Notes: generated by a model from the letters alone, not told the origin. DNA of 64,000 nucleotides from JBKBIP01 sp046297495 (GCA_046297495.1 JBKBIP010000015.1:1-64000); one strand, 5' to 3'. Positions 8,795 to 18,032 are shown, numbered from the stretch's first letter. Made by a program: numbers and translations.

Positions 8795-9226
8795 TCACGC
8801 GGCTGTCCAATCTTCCACGGACAAACCAGGAACCTTGCGAAAATCGCTCAAATTCCGCGACAACAACTTCGCCCCCTGAGATAACGCAATCGCGGCGATC
8901 TTCAAATCCATCGTCCCAATACGGATACGCTGTTTGACTAGGCATTGATATTCCTCGCCGGCGCGGGCATCGAAGTTGAGGATAGGGCGAACTTGAAAAT
9001 CATCAAACAACGTATGTAGGCGTTTGTAGGCGTCAATTTGTTCATCCATCGTTTTTGAGCGCGCGATGAGGGATAACCATCCACGCATTTGTTCTTCAAT
9101 ACTGATGATGGACACACCAATCACCTCTGTTGCCGCGGCGGACTCCAGCCGAGCGTTGAGTCGTTCATAGACGGTTCCAGATCGAAACTGGACGATGGTG
9201 AGCAAATCGGTGTCAAGAACCAGCAT
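8795..9226 (-). CDS. PIN-domain toxin, VapC-like
   Basis: 143 residues with a PIN ribonuclease fold: an N-terminal LVLDTDLL acidic motif, a central Glu (SIISIEEQ), an Asp in GTMDLKIAAIAL and the C-terminal SRNLSDF. VapC toxins cut tRNA or rRNA when freed from an antitoxin. The start overlaps the upstream 82-residue gene by 14 bases, the usual antitoxin-first arrangement. Family assignment is firm; target RNA is unknown. Confidence 0.82.
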   Translation of the reverse strand: MLVLDTDLLTIVQFRSGTVYERLNARLESAAATEVIGVSIISIEEQMRGWLSLIARSKTMDEQIDAYKRLHTLFDDFQVRPILNFDARAGEEYQCLVKQRIRIGTMDLKIAAIALSQGAKLLSRNLSDFRKVPGLSVEDWTAA

Positions 9227-9461
9227 CCGCTTTCTTCCTAGTTTTCTTCTTTTTCTTTTGTCGATCCGGGTGCAACGACTCCCGGTATTCTCGACCTAAG
9301 CGCACGATCTCTTCAAATACTGGGTCATTGGCGAATTTGCCCGCATTGTCTCGCCACCAGTGACGTTGCGTTTCTGGCGTTGGCATTGTCACCTTGGCGC
9401 GTAGCTCGGCCACTTCCTTTTCCAACGCTTCGAGGCGTTTGGCGAGTTCCGCTAGGGTCAT
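9213..9461 (-). CDS. Putative antitoxin partner of the PIN toxin
   Basis: 82 residues. The first 25 form a short leucine coiled coil (LAELAKRLEALEKEV), the middle has WWRDNAGKFANDPVFEEIV and the tail is very basic (KKKKKTRKK). No standard DNA-binding antitoxin fold is obvious. Its 14-base overlap with the downstream PIN gene and its size make an antitoxin role likely. A 38-base perfect palindrome lies 34 bases upstream and may be an operator or a terminator of the gene before it. Confidence 0.6.
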   Translation of the reverse strand: MTLAELAKRLEALEKEVAELRAKVTMPTPETQRHWWRDNAGKFANDPVFEEIVRLGREYRESLHPDRQKKKKKTRKKADAGS

Positions 9462-9494
9462 GGCATGTTCTCTTTTTATCTATTTCTCCCGCCG

Positions 9495-9532
9495 GATTCA
9501 GCGATGCGCGCTCGAGCGCGCATCGCTGAATC
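9495..9532. repeat. 38-base perfect palindrome
   Basis: GATTCAGCGATGCGCGCTC is followed at once by its exact reverse complement, centred on CTCGAG. It lies between the aldehyde dehydrogenase gene and the antitoxin gene, both on the minus strand. A related inverted repeat (GATTCATTGCTGCGCGC arms) lies at 56290-56341, suggesting a dispersed palindrome family. Confidence 0.85.
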
Positions 9533-9549
9533 ACCATGACAAACAGCTC

Positions 9550-11007
9550 TCACGCATTCCGCAGCAAAAATGACACGTACTTGGTTTCCAAGTAAGCATC
9601 CAATCCTTCGTGCCCCAGCTCGCGGCCCATGCCGGACTCTTTCATGCCACCGAAGGGGCATTGCGGCGTCGCGGGGATGGGGTCGTTGATGCCGATGATG
9701 CCCGCTTCCAGCCCCTCGGCCATCTTCCAGGCCACGCTCAGGTCGTTGGTGAAGACGTAGGCAGCCAGGCCGTAGCGGGTGTTGTTGGCGGCGCGGATCA
9801 CGTCGTCGATCTTGCTGAAGTCGAGCAGCGGCATCACCGGGGCGAACGGCTCCTCCACCATCATGCGCGTGTCGGGAGTCAGGCCCGTGAGCACGGTCGG
9901 CTCGAAGAAGTAGCCTTTGTCGAAACGGTCGCAGCGTTTGCCGCCGGTGAGGATTTTCACGCCTCTCCCCTTGGCGTCCTCGATCAAGTCGATGGTCTGC
10001 TGCATGGCCTTCTTCTCGAACATGGGGCCGATCTCGACGCCAGGTTCCAGGCCGTTGCCCAGCTTCAATTGGCGAGCGAATTCCACGGTGGCCTCGGTGA
10101 ATTTCTTTTCTACATCCTTATGGACATAGAATCGACTTGGCGCGATGCACACTTGGCCATTGTTGCGGAACTTGCCGGTGACGGCGATCTTGGCCCCCAG
10201 CTCCGGGTCGGCGTCGGGAAAGACGATGAATGGCGCATGGCCGCCCAACTCCAGACTGATACGTTTCATCTGGTCAGCGGCGCCGCGCATGAGCTGCTTG
10301 CCGACCTCGGTGGAGCCGGTGAAGCTGATCTTGCGGACCACCGGATTTTCGAGGAACTCGTCGGCCATCTCCTGCGCCGGACCGATGACCAGATTGGCGA
10401 CACCCGCAGGCAAGCCGGCGTCAATCAGGCACTCGAACACCTGCACCAAGCTGAGCGGCGTCTGGCTGGCGGGCCGGCTGACAATGGTACAGCCAACGGC
10501 CAGGGCCGGCGCGAGCTTGCGCGATTGCAGCGTGATCGGGAAGTTCCACGGACTGATGGCCGCCACCACACCGACCGGATGCTTGAGGGTCACATGTTTC
10601 TTGTTCGGCTGACTATTCGGAATCACTTGGCCGTAGGCGCGTTTGCCTTCCTCGGCGAACCATTCAAAGGTGTCGGCGGAATGGAGAATCTCGGCCTTCG
10701 ACTCGGCCAACGGCTTGCCCTGTTCCATGGTCAAGGTCTTGGCAATGGCCTCGACGCGCTCGCGCATCAGCTCGGCGGTCTTTTTGAGAATCTTGCCCCG
10801 CTCCCACGGGGACAGTTTCATCCAACCGGGCATGGCCTGGGCGGCGGCTTCGACGGCTTGCCGCGTCTCCTTGCGGCCACCGTATGCCACTTCGCAGATC
10901 ACTTCTTCGGTGGCCGGGTTGATCACGCCCAACGTCCGGCCATCGTCAGCCTCACGCCATTGACCATTGATATACATACGCTTTACGGTAGCTGTCGCGG
11001 TTGCCAT
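9550..11007 (-). CDS. gabD: NAD(P)-dependent succinate-semialdehyde dehydrogenase family protein
   Basis: 485 residues of the aldehyde dehydrogenase superfamily. Visible are the cofactor loop FTGSTEVGKQL, the active-site Glu in LELGGHAPFIVF and the catalytic Cys in NNGQVCIAPSRFYV, a context typical of succinate-semialdehyde dehydrogenases of the GabD class. They oxidise succinic semialdehyde to succinate in the cytoplasm. I chose the ATG at 11007 because AAGGAG lies 9 bases upstream; the open frame extends 16 codons further. Exact substrate is inferred from family resemblance. Confidence 0.82.
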   Translation of the reverse strand: MATATATVKRMYINGQWREADDGRTLGVINPATEEVICEVAYGGRKETRQAVEAAAQAMPGWMKLSPWERGKILKKTAELMRERVEAIAKTLTMEQGKPLAESKAEILHSADTFEWFAEEGKRAYGQVIPNSQPNKKHVTLKHPVGVVAAISPWNFPITLQSRKLAPALAVGCTIVSRPASQTPLSLVQVFECLIDAGLPAGVANLVIGPAQEMADEFLENPVVRKISFTGSTEVGKQLMRGAADQMKRISLELGGHAPFIVFPDADPELGAKIAVTGKFRNNGQVCIAPSRFYVHKDVEKKFTEATVEFARQLKLGNGLEPGVEIGPMFEKKAMQQTIDLIEDAKGRGVKILTGGKRCDRFDKGYFFEPTVLTGLTPDTRMMVEEPFAPVMPLLDFSKIDDVIRAANNTRYGLAAYVFTNDLSVAWKMAEGLEAGIIGINDPIPATPQCPFGGMKESGMGRELGHEGLDAYLETKYVSFLLRNA

Positions 11008-11073
11008 AGTGCATACTCCTTGTTGGATTGGACGAGTCATCATGTGGGAAGACATTGAACGCGAATGATGCCA

Positions 11074-12327
11074 TTACATCCCCGGAATGAGCGGGCCAAA
11101 TCCCGGTATTTCCTTGGACGCTTTGATAAACGGCGTCACCTTGAACTTCATGGTGGCATAGAGAATGGGGCCTGACGTAGTCAGTTTAATCGAGTGGACG
11201 ATGCTTACCATTTCTTGGCTGAGTTCCTTTTCGTTGGAATTGCTCGATTCCAGCCCTTTCTCCAACGTGGATCGAACCGTCACTAAGCCGGCATCGCCGA
11301 GTTTCCGCAAATCCTCGGCTTTCTGAGGGTCACTACACTGGACTTCGGCATCAATTTTGACTTCGTTGCTGATGTTGATGCTCACCGTGGCCCATTGGGC
11401 CCCCTTGGTCATTTGGTCGAAATCGAGAGGGCCGCCGAGCGATGGCGCCCCGCCCCCTTCCGAGGGAATAACCATTGCCACATACGCGGTCCCCGATGTC
11501 TTCGCACTACCCAGGGCCGCTTGCAAACTCTCGGAAAACGCCGGTGTCTTGTTGCGTTCGAGCACCTTGCGCACGGTTTCCGTTGGGCCCGCCACGACCA
11601 AGCGGGCATCCACCACGCAAAAGGCGTCGTTGCCAGCCGCATGCAGTGTATGACCACCGACCTGAGTTTTGCTGTAATTGCTGTTTTTGATCTTGCCGAG
11701 CATCTGTTCCGCCGTGACATTCTCGCGGGTGCGAATCACGACCACGGGTTGACCGCCTGAACTGGTGTTGCCGCCTACCGTCACTCGTTCGATTTGCTCA
11801 AAGGTCAGCCCCTTTTCCTCCTCAAATCTTGACTTGAAGTTGTCGGGAAATTCCTTCTCCAACTCCTTGTACACACCGCTGTTCATGAACGATTTTACAT
11901 CCAACGAAGCCAACAGGGTGCTGTCCTCGGGCATGTAGAACAGCGCTTGGTCGAGGGGATTGTCGTAATAGTAAAACCAGTACACCAAGCTGCCCGCTGT
12001 CGGCAGCAGGCAGCAGCCGAGAAAGGCGAAGCCGGCCAGCAGGGCAATGAGGAGCTTCTTCGAGCCTTTGCGCCGGCTGCGTCCTCCAGCGGCAGGCTCA
12101 TACGAACTTTGATCCTCTGGCGGCGGGGAGCTGTCCGCCACGCTGGACCAGTCGTTGGTCGGCGCCGCCTGGAAAGCAGAGTCGGAGGCGGGAGGAGACG
12201 GCGGCGCGGCGATTTGCGGGATCACGAACATCGTGCCGCACTTTTTACATGACCCCTTGCGACCCGCCAAGTTGTCCGCCACGTTGTACACTTTATTGCA
12301 CCCCGGACAACTGAACGAAATTGTCAT
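11074..12327 (-). CDS. Zinc-ribbon single-pass membrane protein of unknown function
   Basis: 417 residues. An N-terminal zinc ribbon has Cys at 7, 10, 27 and 30 (CPGC, CKKC); then a Ser/Pro-rich linker, a basic stretch (RSRRKGSKK), one membrane helix at about 88-110 and an exported domain of about 300 residues. The exported part has VYKELEKEFPDN- and GGQPVVVIRTRE-like stretches without a known catalytic motif. Proteins with this zinc-ribbon/TM plan are frequent in planctomycetes. Start at 12327 follows AAAGGA; the ORF extends 13 codons further. Confidence 0.7.
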   Translation of the reverse strand: MTISFSCPGCNKVYNVADNLAGRKGSCKKCGTMFVIPQIAAPPSPPASDSAFQAAPTNDWSSVADSSPPPEDQSSYEPAAGGRSRRKGSKKLLIALLAGFAFLGCCLLPTAGSLVYWFYYYDNPLDQALFYMPEDSTLLASLDVKSFMNSGVYKELEKEFPDNFKSRFEEEKGLTFEQIERVTVGGNTSSGGQPVVVIRTRENVTAEQMLGKIKNSNYSKTQVGGHTLHAAGNDAFCVVDARLVVAGPTETVRKVLERNKTPAFSESLQAALGSAKTSGTAYVAMVIPSEGGGAPSLGGPLDFDQMTKGAQWATVSINISNEVKIDAEVQCSDPQKAEDLRKLGDAGLVTVRSTLEKGLESSNSNEKELSQEMVSIVHSIKLTTSGPILYATMKFKVTPFIKASKEIPGFGPLIPGM

Positions 12328-12590
12328 GGTGAAGAATCCTTTGTGCTTAACACGCCTTCGCTCCACGCGCCCGCTTTTCCGCGGGCGGTGGGCTGACGCG
12401 GGGAAGTTTCTCAGGCGAAGAACAGCAGCGCAATGGTTGGGTGGTGAATCGCCGTGTAGTCATCATAATAAACTGCGAGGGGAAAAGCGATAACCTAGCC
12501 GGGGTTCATGGGACATGCGATTCCTGGCGCGCGCCGTTGCCGCCGCGCGGTCGGGACCTGAGCAAAACATCTTTATCTCAATGGGAAACC
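12328..12590. other. Divergent intergenic region
   Basis: A 263-base gap between the divergent zinc-ribbon gene and hemG. It should hold both promoters. I do not see a clear -35/-10 pair or a small coding frame. Confidence 0.3.
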
Positions 12591-13988
12591 ATGAAGCACG
12601 TTGTTGTCGTGGGGGCGGGGATCAGTGGCTTGGCGGTCGCCTATCGCTTGCATCGGCTGGCGCCGGATGTGGCCGTGACGGTGCTGGAGCAAGGCAGCAG
12701 GCCAGGCGGAACGGTTTGGACCGAACGCCGCGACGGCTTCCAAGTGGAAGTCGGCCCCAATGGCTTTTTGGATACGAAACCGACGACCCTGAGCTTGTGC
12801 CGCGATCTGAACCTCGCGGAGCAGCTGGTCATGGCCAGCGCGGCCGCCAGTAAGAATCGCTATTTGTTCCTGGATGGGCGGTTGCGGATGTTGCCGAATA
12901 GCCTGGGTTCCTTTGTGCGGACTGACTTGCTGAGCTGGCGCGGCAAGCTCAGTTTGCTGGCCGAGCGCTGGCGTTTCAGCCGGCCCCCTGACAGCGACGA
13001 ATCGGTGGCCGCCTTCGCGCGCCGCCGCACCAGCCGCGAAGTCGCCGACGTGCTCGCGGATGCGCTGGTGACGGGGATTCATGCCGGCGATCCGGAGCTG
13101 CTCAGCATCCGTGCCGCTTTTCCGCGGGTCGCCGCCCTGGAAGCGGAATACGGCAGCGTGTTGAAAGGGATGGCCCGCGCCGCTCGCCAACGCCGCGCCG
13201 AGGCCCAGGCGCAAGGACAACCGTATCAACGTCCGGGCCAGCTCTGGTCCTGCCAAGCCGGCTTGCGCGTGCTCATCGAAACCCTTAGCAATACCTTGCC
13301 TCAGTCGCCGGTGTGTGGAGTGACCGTGCGCCGCGTCGAACGCGCGCCGGCAGTGAATCAGTGGCTCGTGTGGGGGGAGGGTCAGGATCACTGGCGCAGC
13401 GACAGCGTGGTGCTGGCCTGTCCCGCTTATCAACAAGCGGCCCTGCTCGCCGATCTGGATGAGCCGTTAGCCGAGCGTTTGGGCGGTATCGCTTATAATC
13501 GGGTCGCCGTGGTGGCCTTGGGCTATCGCCAATGTGATGTGCCTATGCCCCTCGATGGTTTCGGCTACATCGCGCCGCAACGCACGCGCCGCGACGTGCT
13601 GGGGGTGCAATGGTGTTCCTCGACCTATCCCGGCCGCGCTCCCGAAGGGCATGTGCTGTTGCGGGCGTTGTGCGGTGGCTGGCATCGCGCGGACGTCGTC
13701 AGCTGGGCGGACGACCGCTTATTGGCTGCTGTTCGAGAGGAATTGAAACAGGCTCTCCACCTTGCCGCTCCCCCTGTGTTTCACCACATCATCCGCTGGC
13801 AACGGGCCATCCCGCAATATCATCTGGGCCATCTCGACCGCGTGGCCTGGATCGAGCAACGCCTGTCCCTGCATCCGGGGCTATTCGTCACTGGCAACGC
13901 CCTGCACGGCGTCGCCTTGAACGACTGTACCGAGCAAGGGGAGCGCGTCGCCGGGTTGGTGCGTGCTTATTTGCGGCAAAGAGATTAG
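12591..13988 (+). CDS. hemG: Oxygen-dependent protoporphyrinogen oxidase
   Basis: 465 residues, the usual length for HemY-type protoporphyrinogen oxidase (called hemG in many annotations), which makes protoporphyrin IX for heme. The FAD site is visible at the N-terminus as VVVVGAGISGLAVAYRL, followed by LEQGSRPGGTVWTE. The C-terminus has the second FAD segment GLFVTGNALHGVALNDC. The frame runs 50 codons further upstream, but the Rossmann start fixes the ATG at 12591. Heme supply fits the cytochrome c maturation genes earlier in the window. Confidence 0.9.
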   Translation: MKHVVVVGAGISGLAVAYRLHRLAPDVAVTVLEQGSRPGGTVWTERRDGFQVEVGPNGFLDTKPTTLSLCRDLNLAEQLVMASAAASKNRYLFLDGRLRMLPNSLGSFVRTDLLSWRGKLSLLAERWRFSRPPDSDESVAAFARRRTSREVADVLADALVTGIHAGDPELLSIRAAFPRVAALEAEYGSVLKGMARAARQRRAEAQAQGQPYQRPGQLWSCQAGLRVLIETLSNTLPQSPVCGVTVRRVERAPAVNQWLVWGEGQDHWRSDSVVLACPAYQQAALLADLDEPLAERLGGIAYNRVAVVALGYRQCDVPMPLDGFGYIAPQRTRRDVLGVQWCSSTYPGRAPEGHVLLRALCGGWHRADVVSWADDRLLAAVREELKQALHLAAPPVFHHIIRWQRAIPQYHLGHLDRVAWIEQRLSLHPGLFVTGNALHGVALNDCTEQGERVAGLVRAYLRQRD

Positions 13989-13995
13989 AGGTACC

Positions 13996-14124
13996 ATGTC
14001 TTCTTTTTCAAATTCATCGATTCGCACAGGGAATCGGTCGGTGGCGTGCGCCGGCCTTTTGGTCGTTTCGTTCTTGGTATTGACACAAGCGGCGATTGGG
14101 ACTACAAGGCTCCACTTCCGATGA
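13996..14124 (+). CDS. Possible 42-residue membrane peptide
   Basis: A short frame starts 8 bases after the hemG stop with AGAGG just upstream. It encodes a polar N-terminus, then a hydrophobic stretch (ACAGLLVVSFLVLTQAA). It resembles a signal peptide or single-helix peptide. No homology is recognised and it may be chance. Confidence 0.22.
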   Translation: MSSFSNSSIRTGNRSVACAGLLVVSFLVLTQAAIGTTRLHFR

Positions 14125-14159
14125 AGAACTGTCAACCACCAGACAAGGATGTCGGTGTT

Positions 14160-15053
14160 ATGTCCCAAGGCCGCGCATGGATGACGGCGTTGTTGCTGGG
14201 GGTGCTGGCCGGTTGCATGAGCGGCAAACCCACGCGCACGACGGCCTGGCTGGATAAGCTGCGCCATCTAGGCGCGGGGCCGAACGGGGCGGACGTGGTG
14301 CAGATCGACGTGGCCGTGATTGAACGCCCCGTGGGGGATCGCTTTCTCAACGCGGAGCTATGGGCCAACGCCGATGAGCAGATCGTGGCCCTGGAGCGCA
14401 AGGCATTGTTGGAAGACAACGGCTTTCGCGTGGCTCACATCGGCATTCCCCCGGCCCCGCTGCAAGCCTTGTTGACTTCGGATGTCAGTTGCCCGAATCC
14501 ACGGCGCTTGCGCTTGCACGCCGGCAATGAGGCCAAGGTGCTCATCGGTCCGCCGCGCCCCAATTGCCGGTTCGCCTTGCACACCGACCGTGATTGCCAA
14601 GATGTCGAGCTGACCAACGCCCAATTCGCCTTGGAAATCGTGCCGACCCTGACCGACGATGGCCGGACGCGCTTGCGTTTCACTCCCCGGCTGCAACACG
14701 GCCAGAAATCCTTGCTGCCGCTGCCGGCGCCGGATCGGTCGTGTTGGTTGTGGCAGGAACAACGGCCCACGGCACGCTACGAGGAATTGAGCTGGGAAAT
14801 CGACCTGGCCCCCAACGAATACGTGGCCATCGGCGCCCGCTTTGATCATCCCGAGTCTCTCGGCTATGGGGGATTCGTAGAGGATGCCGGTTCGCCCCCC
14901 GTGCAGCGGTTATTGGTGCTGCGCACGAATCGCACGCTCCCCAGCCTGCCGGACATTTCCAACTCTCCCCTCGAGGCGGACGCCTTGCCATCGCGCACGC
15001 CGCCGTTGGCGTTGCAAGCCGCTACTTCCGTGGTGCGCGGCAGCGCGGATTGA
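14160..15053 (+). CDS. Putative lipoprotein of unknown function
   Basis: 297 residues. The N-terminus MSQGRAWMTALLLGVLAGC is a lipoprotein signal with a LAGC lipobox, so the mature protein would be anchored by Cys-19. The exported part has VVQIDVAVIERPVG, a segment like the short repeats of secretin or protein-protein contact domains, but no enzyme motif. I chose the ATG at 14160 because it gives the lipobox; the frame is open 38 codons upstream. It lies between hemG and ilvB and may be independently expressed. Confidence 0.6.
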   Translation: MSQGRAWMTALLLGVLAGCMSGKPTRTTAWLDKLRHLGAGPNGADVVQIDVAVIERPVGDRFLNAELWANADEQIVALERKALLEDNGFRVAHIGIPPAPLQALLTSDVSCPNPRRLRLHAGNEAKVLIGPPRPNCRFALHTDRDCQDVELTNAQFALEIVPTLTDDGRTRLRFTPRLQHGQKSLLPLPAPDRSCWLWQEQRPTARYEELSWEIDLAPNEYVAIGARFDHPESLGYGGFVEDAGSPPVQRLLVLRTNRTLPSLPDISNSPLEADALPSRTPPLALQAATSVVRGSAD

Positions 15054-15357
15054 AGCCGGTACCTCCACGGTTCAACGGCCTCTGACTCCGACAGAAAAGA
15101 TGCCACCGAGCACACCGCGCGAGCAAGCGCAAGTGCTTGTCATATTCTTTCGTGCTGAGGCGATAACCTCTCATCTGGTTGTAATCACGGCCCCACGGCA
15201 CTATACTTGCTGAATAGGAGTGGTTTCGTTTCTCCGTGGGGTCTGAGTCAAGAGCATCTCAAAAAGGAATGGCACCAGCGATTCCTTTTCATTCGGGAAT
15301 CTGATTTCCGACCTCGGACTTCTGACCTCGGACTTTTCTTCGGGAGCATCGCCATCC
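15054..15357 (+). other. ilvB leader region
   Basis: A 304-base gap without a gene. It holds the promoter at 15179-15207, an 8-base-pair inverted repeat CCCCACGG/CCGTGGGG around the start site (about 15190 and 15234) and a direct repeat of GACCTCGGACTT near 15311 and 15326. The 5' leader of about 144 bases could carry regulation; I see no leader peptide rich in branched-chain residues. Confidence 0.4.
15179..15207 (+). promoter_or_regulatory. Predicted promoter of ilvB
   Basis: TTGTAA at 15179-15184 and TATACT at 15202-15207 are 17 bases apart. Transcription would begin near 15214, about 144 bases before the ilvB ATG. Confidence 0.55.
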
Positions 15358-17109
15358 ATGGCAGACTCGCAAGCGACGTTGATCAGCGGCGCGGATATTT
15401 TAGTGCAATGTTTGGTGCGGAACGGCGTGGATGTGGTCTTCGCCTATCCAGGCGGGGCCAGTATGCCGATTCATCAGGCCCTGACGCGGGTAAAGGACAA
15501 AATTCGGACGATTTTGCCGCGCCATGAACAGGGGGGCGGGTTCGCGGCCGAGGGTTACGCGCGCAGCACCGGCCAGGTCGGCGTCTGTGTCGCCACCAGC
15601 GGCCCCGGCGCCACTAACTTCGTCACCTGCTTGGCGGATGCCAAGATGGATTCGACCCCCATCATCGCCATCACCGGCCAGGTCGGCACTCCCGTCATCG
15701 GCACCGACGCCTTCCAGGAAACGCCGATCGTGGAAGTCTGCCGAGCCGTCACCAAGCATCATTACCTGGTGACCCGCACCGAGGATTTGCCGCGCGTGAT
15801 GAAGGAAGCGTTCTACGTCGCCCGCACCGGCCGACCGGGTCCGGTCATCGTCGATGTCCCCAAGGACGTGCAGAACAACAAAATTGTCCCCGATTGGGAC
15901 CCGCCCATGAACCTGCCTGGGTACCAGCCGGACCGCCGAGCCGAGCGCAAGGACCTGGAAACGATTCTCGATTACATCCGCCAGGCCCGCAAGCCGATCA
16001 TCTACGCCGGCGGCGGCATCATCGCCTCGGAAGCGGCCCCTTTTTTGAAAACGTTTGCCGAGCGCACTGGCATCCCGGTGGCTCTGACACTGCAAGGACT
16101 GGGTGGCTTCCCCAGCGATCATTTTTTGTGCTTGCACATGCTCGGCATGCACGGCACTCCCTATGCCAACTATGCCATCAATGAATCAGATTTGCTCTTG
16201 GCGCTGGGCGTGCGCTTCGACGACCGCGTCACGGGCAAAGTCAGCGAATTCGCCAAGCATGGCCGGATCGTGCATATTGACATCGACCCATCAGAATTGA
16301 ACAAGAACAAAGTGGCCCATTTGCCCATTCATGCCGATGTGCGCAAGGCGCTGCAAGATTTATTGGCGCTGATGGATGAACAGGGTTGCCAGACGGAAAA
16401 CCGTTCCTTGCCGCACGCCGACTGGATTCGCCAAATCGAACAATGGCGCGAGACCGACCCGTTGCGGTTCATCGACCGCGATGACGCCATTTTGCCACAG
16501 TACGCCATCCAGCGCCTGTGGCAGCTGATCCAGGAGCGCGGCCAGCTCGACAATACCATTGTCACCACCGGCGTCGGCCAGCATCAGATGTGGGCGGCCC
16601 AGTATTTCCGCTTCAACACGCCGCGGCGGTGGATCACCAGCGGCGGCCTGGGGTCCATGGGCTTCGGCTTGCCCTCGGCCCTTGGCGCTCAGGCGGCCCA
16701 CCCCGACAAGACGGTCATCGACATCGACGGCGACGGCAGCCTGATCATGAACATCCAGGAATTGGCCTGCGCCTACTGCGAAAAACTGCCGGTCAAGGTG
16801 CTGCTGCTCAACAATCAACACCTAGGCATGGTGGTGCAGTGGGAGGATCGCTTCTATCAGAGCAACCGTGCCCACACCTACTTGGGAGCCGGGCCAGGCG
16901 AGGAGCCGTACCCCGATTTCGTGACGATGGCCAAAGGCTTCCGCGTCGGCGCCCGCCGCATCAGCGCCAAGGAGGACCTCGACGCCGCCCTGGAACAAAT
17001 GCTCGACAGCAAAGGCCCCTATCTGCTCGATGTCCTGGTCCCCTATCAGGAACACGTCTTGCCCATGATTCCCAGCGGCATGACGGTCAAGGACATGATC
17101 AAGGTCTAA
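15358..17109 (+). CDS. ilvB: Acetolactate synthase large (catalytic) subunit
   Basis: 583 residues, full length. It condenses two pyruvates, or pyruvate with 2-oxobutyrate, in the first common step of valine, leucine and isoleucine synthesis. The catalytic Glu is in PRHEQGGGFAAEGYA (about residue 60); the thiamine diphosphate/Mg motif is IDIDGDGSLIMNIQE near residue 460; FAD-region segments such as GVRFDDRVTGK are also present. No ilvN small subunit or ilvC follows; a terminator does. Confidence 0.93.
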   Translation: MADSQATLISGADILVQCLVRNGVDVVFAYPGGASMPIHQALTRVKDKIRTILPRHEQGGGFAAEGYARSTGQVGVCVATSGPGATNFVTCLADAKMDSTPIIAITGQVGTPVIGTDAFQETPIVEVCRAVTKHHYLVTRTEDLPRVMKEAFYVARTGRPGPVIVDVPKDVQNNKIVPDWDPPMNLPGYQPDRRAERKDLETILDYIRQARKPIIYAGGGIIASEAAPFLKTFAERTGIPVALTLQGLGGFPSDHFLCLHMLGMHGTPYANYAINESDLLLALGVRFDDRVTGKVSEFAKHGRIVHIDIDPSELNKNKVAHLPIHADVRKALQDLLALMDEQGCQTENRSLPHADWIRQIEQWRETDPLRFIDRDDAILPQYAIQRLWQLIQERGQLDNTIVTTGVGQHQMWAAQYFRFNTPRRWITSGGLGSMGFGLPSALGAQAAHPDKTVIDIDGDGSLIMNIQELACAYCEKLPVKVLLLNNQHLGMVVQWEDRFYQSNRAHTYLGAGPGEEPYPDFVTMAKGFRVGARRISAKEDLDAALEQMLDSKGPYLLDVLVPYQEHVLPMIPSGMTVKDMIKV

Positions 17110-17127
17110 GGGAGAGTGTGAGAAACC

Positions 17128-17157
17128 AAGCCGGCTTCCAAAAGAGGCCGGCTTGTT
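17128..17157 (+). terminator. Terminator after ilvB
   Basis: AAGCCGGC and GCCGGCTT form an 8-base-pair stem with a short loop, 18 bases after the ilvB stop. The T run is weak (TTGTT), so it may be only partly efficient or need Rho. Confidence 0.6.
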
Positions 17158-17396
17158 GCTTGTCAAGGCTTGCGGCCTGGAACAAACGGCGGAGTGCTTG
17201 GCATGGCAAAAGCATCCGGTGGCGGCGGAAGATGGAGCAACATATTATCACGTATCAAGAAAGTATTGGGATACGCTGGCGAAACGGTGAAGCACTGCGA
17301 CTGCGTTTGATAATCGCTATCAAGGTTACGAAGGACGTTTCACGATTCAAGGGCCGAGTGTCGAATGAACCGCAGGAGTTAGTCGCAATCGCCATC

Positions 17397-18008
17397 CTAA
17401 ACTCTACTTCCCCCTTGTCGCCCGCACCAGGCGCTGACATGGCTTCGCAGGTCGGGAAAGAATTCCAGGAAATCCCCCTCGATGGCCGCATAGTGCTTTT
17501 TCAAATGACATACTGCTGGCGCTAAGGCCACCGGGCGGCGGAGGCGGTGGGACAGGTAGCGCGACAGCCGGGCCAATGACTGTTCAATGCCAGCTAGCTC
17601 GCGGTAAGAGCCGAGGCGGTCTTCGGCGATGATCCGAGCCACCACTTCCGCCGCCAGGGATGGCAATGTCGGAATGTGCTCCTGAAGCTCGGCATACAAG
17701 GCATGGGTAAATTGGGATAACGGCACGTCGGCGAACCGATGCCAATTGCGTGCCAAGCAGTGATCATGGAAAATGTCCAGCAAAATGCCGGTGAAATGAT
17801 GGAAGTCGTCTCGAAGGTAGGAACGGCTGCGCCAGACAAGCGGGTGGTAGTCTGTGAAGTTGTCAATCACTTGATGACAGCGAACGCCCAGAAGGAAGCG
17901 CTCGCTTCGGCCTTTGCGTTCCTGTCCCTTGATCACATCGGCCAATAGGTTGCCCATGCGAAATTCGATGTCTGGTTCCGATAGCAAGACATGGGCCAGC
18001 CAGTTCAT
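17397..18008 (-). CDS. acpH: Acyl carrier protein phosphodiesterase family protein
   Basis: 203 residues of the DUF479/AcpH family. The N-terminus MNWLAHVLLSEPDIEFRMGN and the NFTDYHPL and FFHDHCLARNW-like His/Asp clusters match this HD-like metal-dependent family. AcpH removes the phosphopantetheine arm from acyl carrier protein. It starts 24 bases after the mnmE-like stop and is the last gene of the obg-coaX-mnmE operon. The neighbouring pantothenate kinase makes the precursor of the same phosphopantetheine group. Confidence 0.8.
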   Translation of the reverse strand: MNWLAHVLLSEPDIEFRMGNLLADVIKGQERKGRSERFLLGVRCHQVIDNFTDYHPLVWRSRSYLRDDFHHFTGILLDIFHDHCLARNWHRFADVPLSQFTHALYAELQEHIPTLPSLAAEVVARIIAEDRLGSYRELAGIEQSLARLSRYLSHRLRRPVALAPAVCHLKKHYAAIEGDFLEFFPDLRSHVSAWCGRQGGSRV

Positions 18009-18032
18009 GATGTGCTTTTCCCTTGTCTCGGT

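Noticed and set aside
9610..11058. 482-residue plus-strand open frame
   Set aside because: Antisense of the aldehyde dehydrogenase, whose motifs and ribosome-binding site are clear.
17232..17525. 97-residue frame after ilvB
   Set aside because: No ribosome-binding site, it overlaps the end of acpH on the other strand and reads like no known family.
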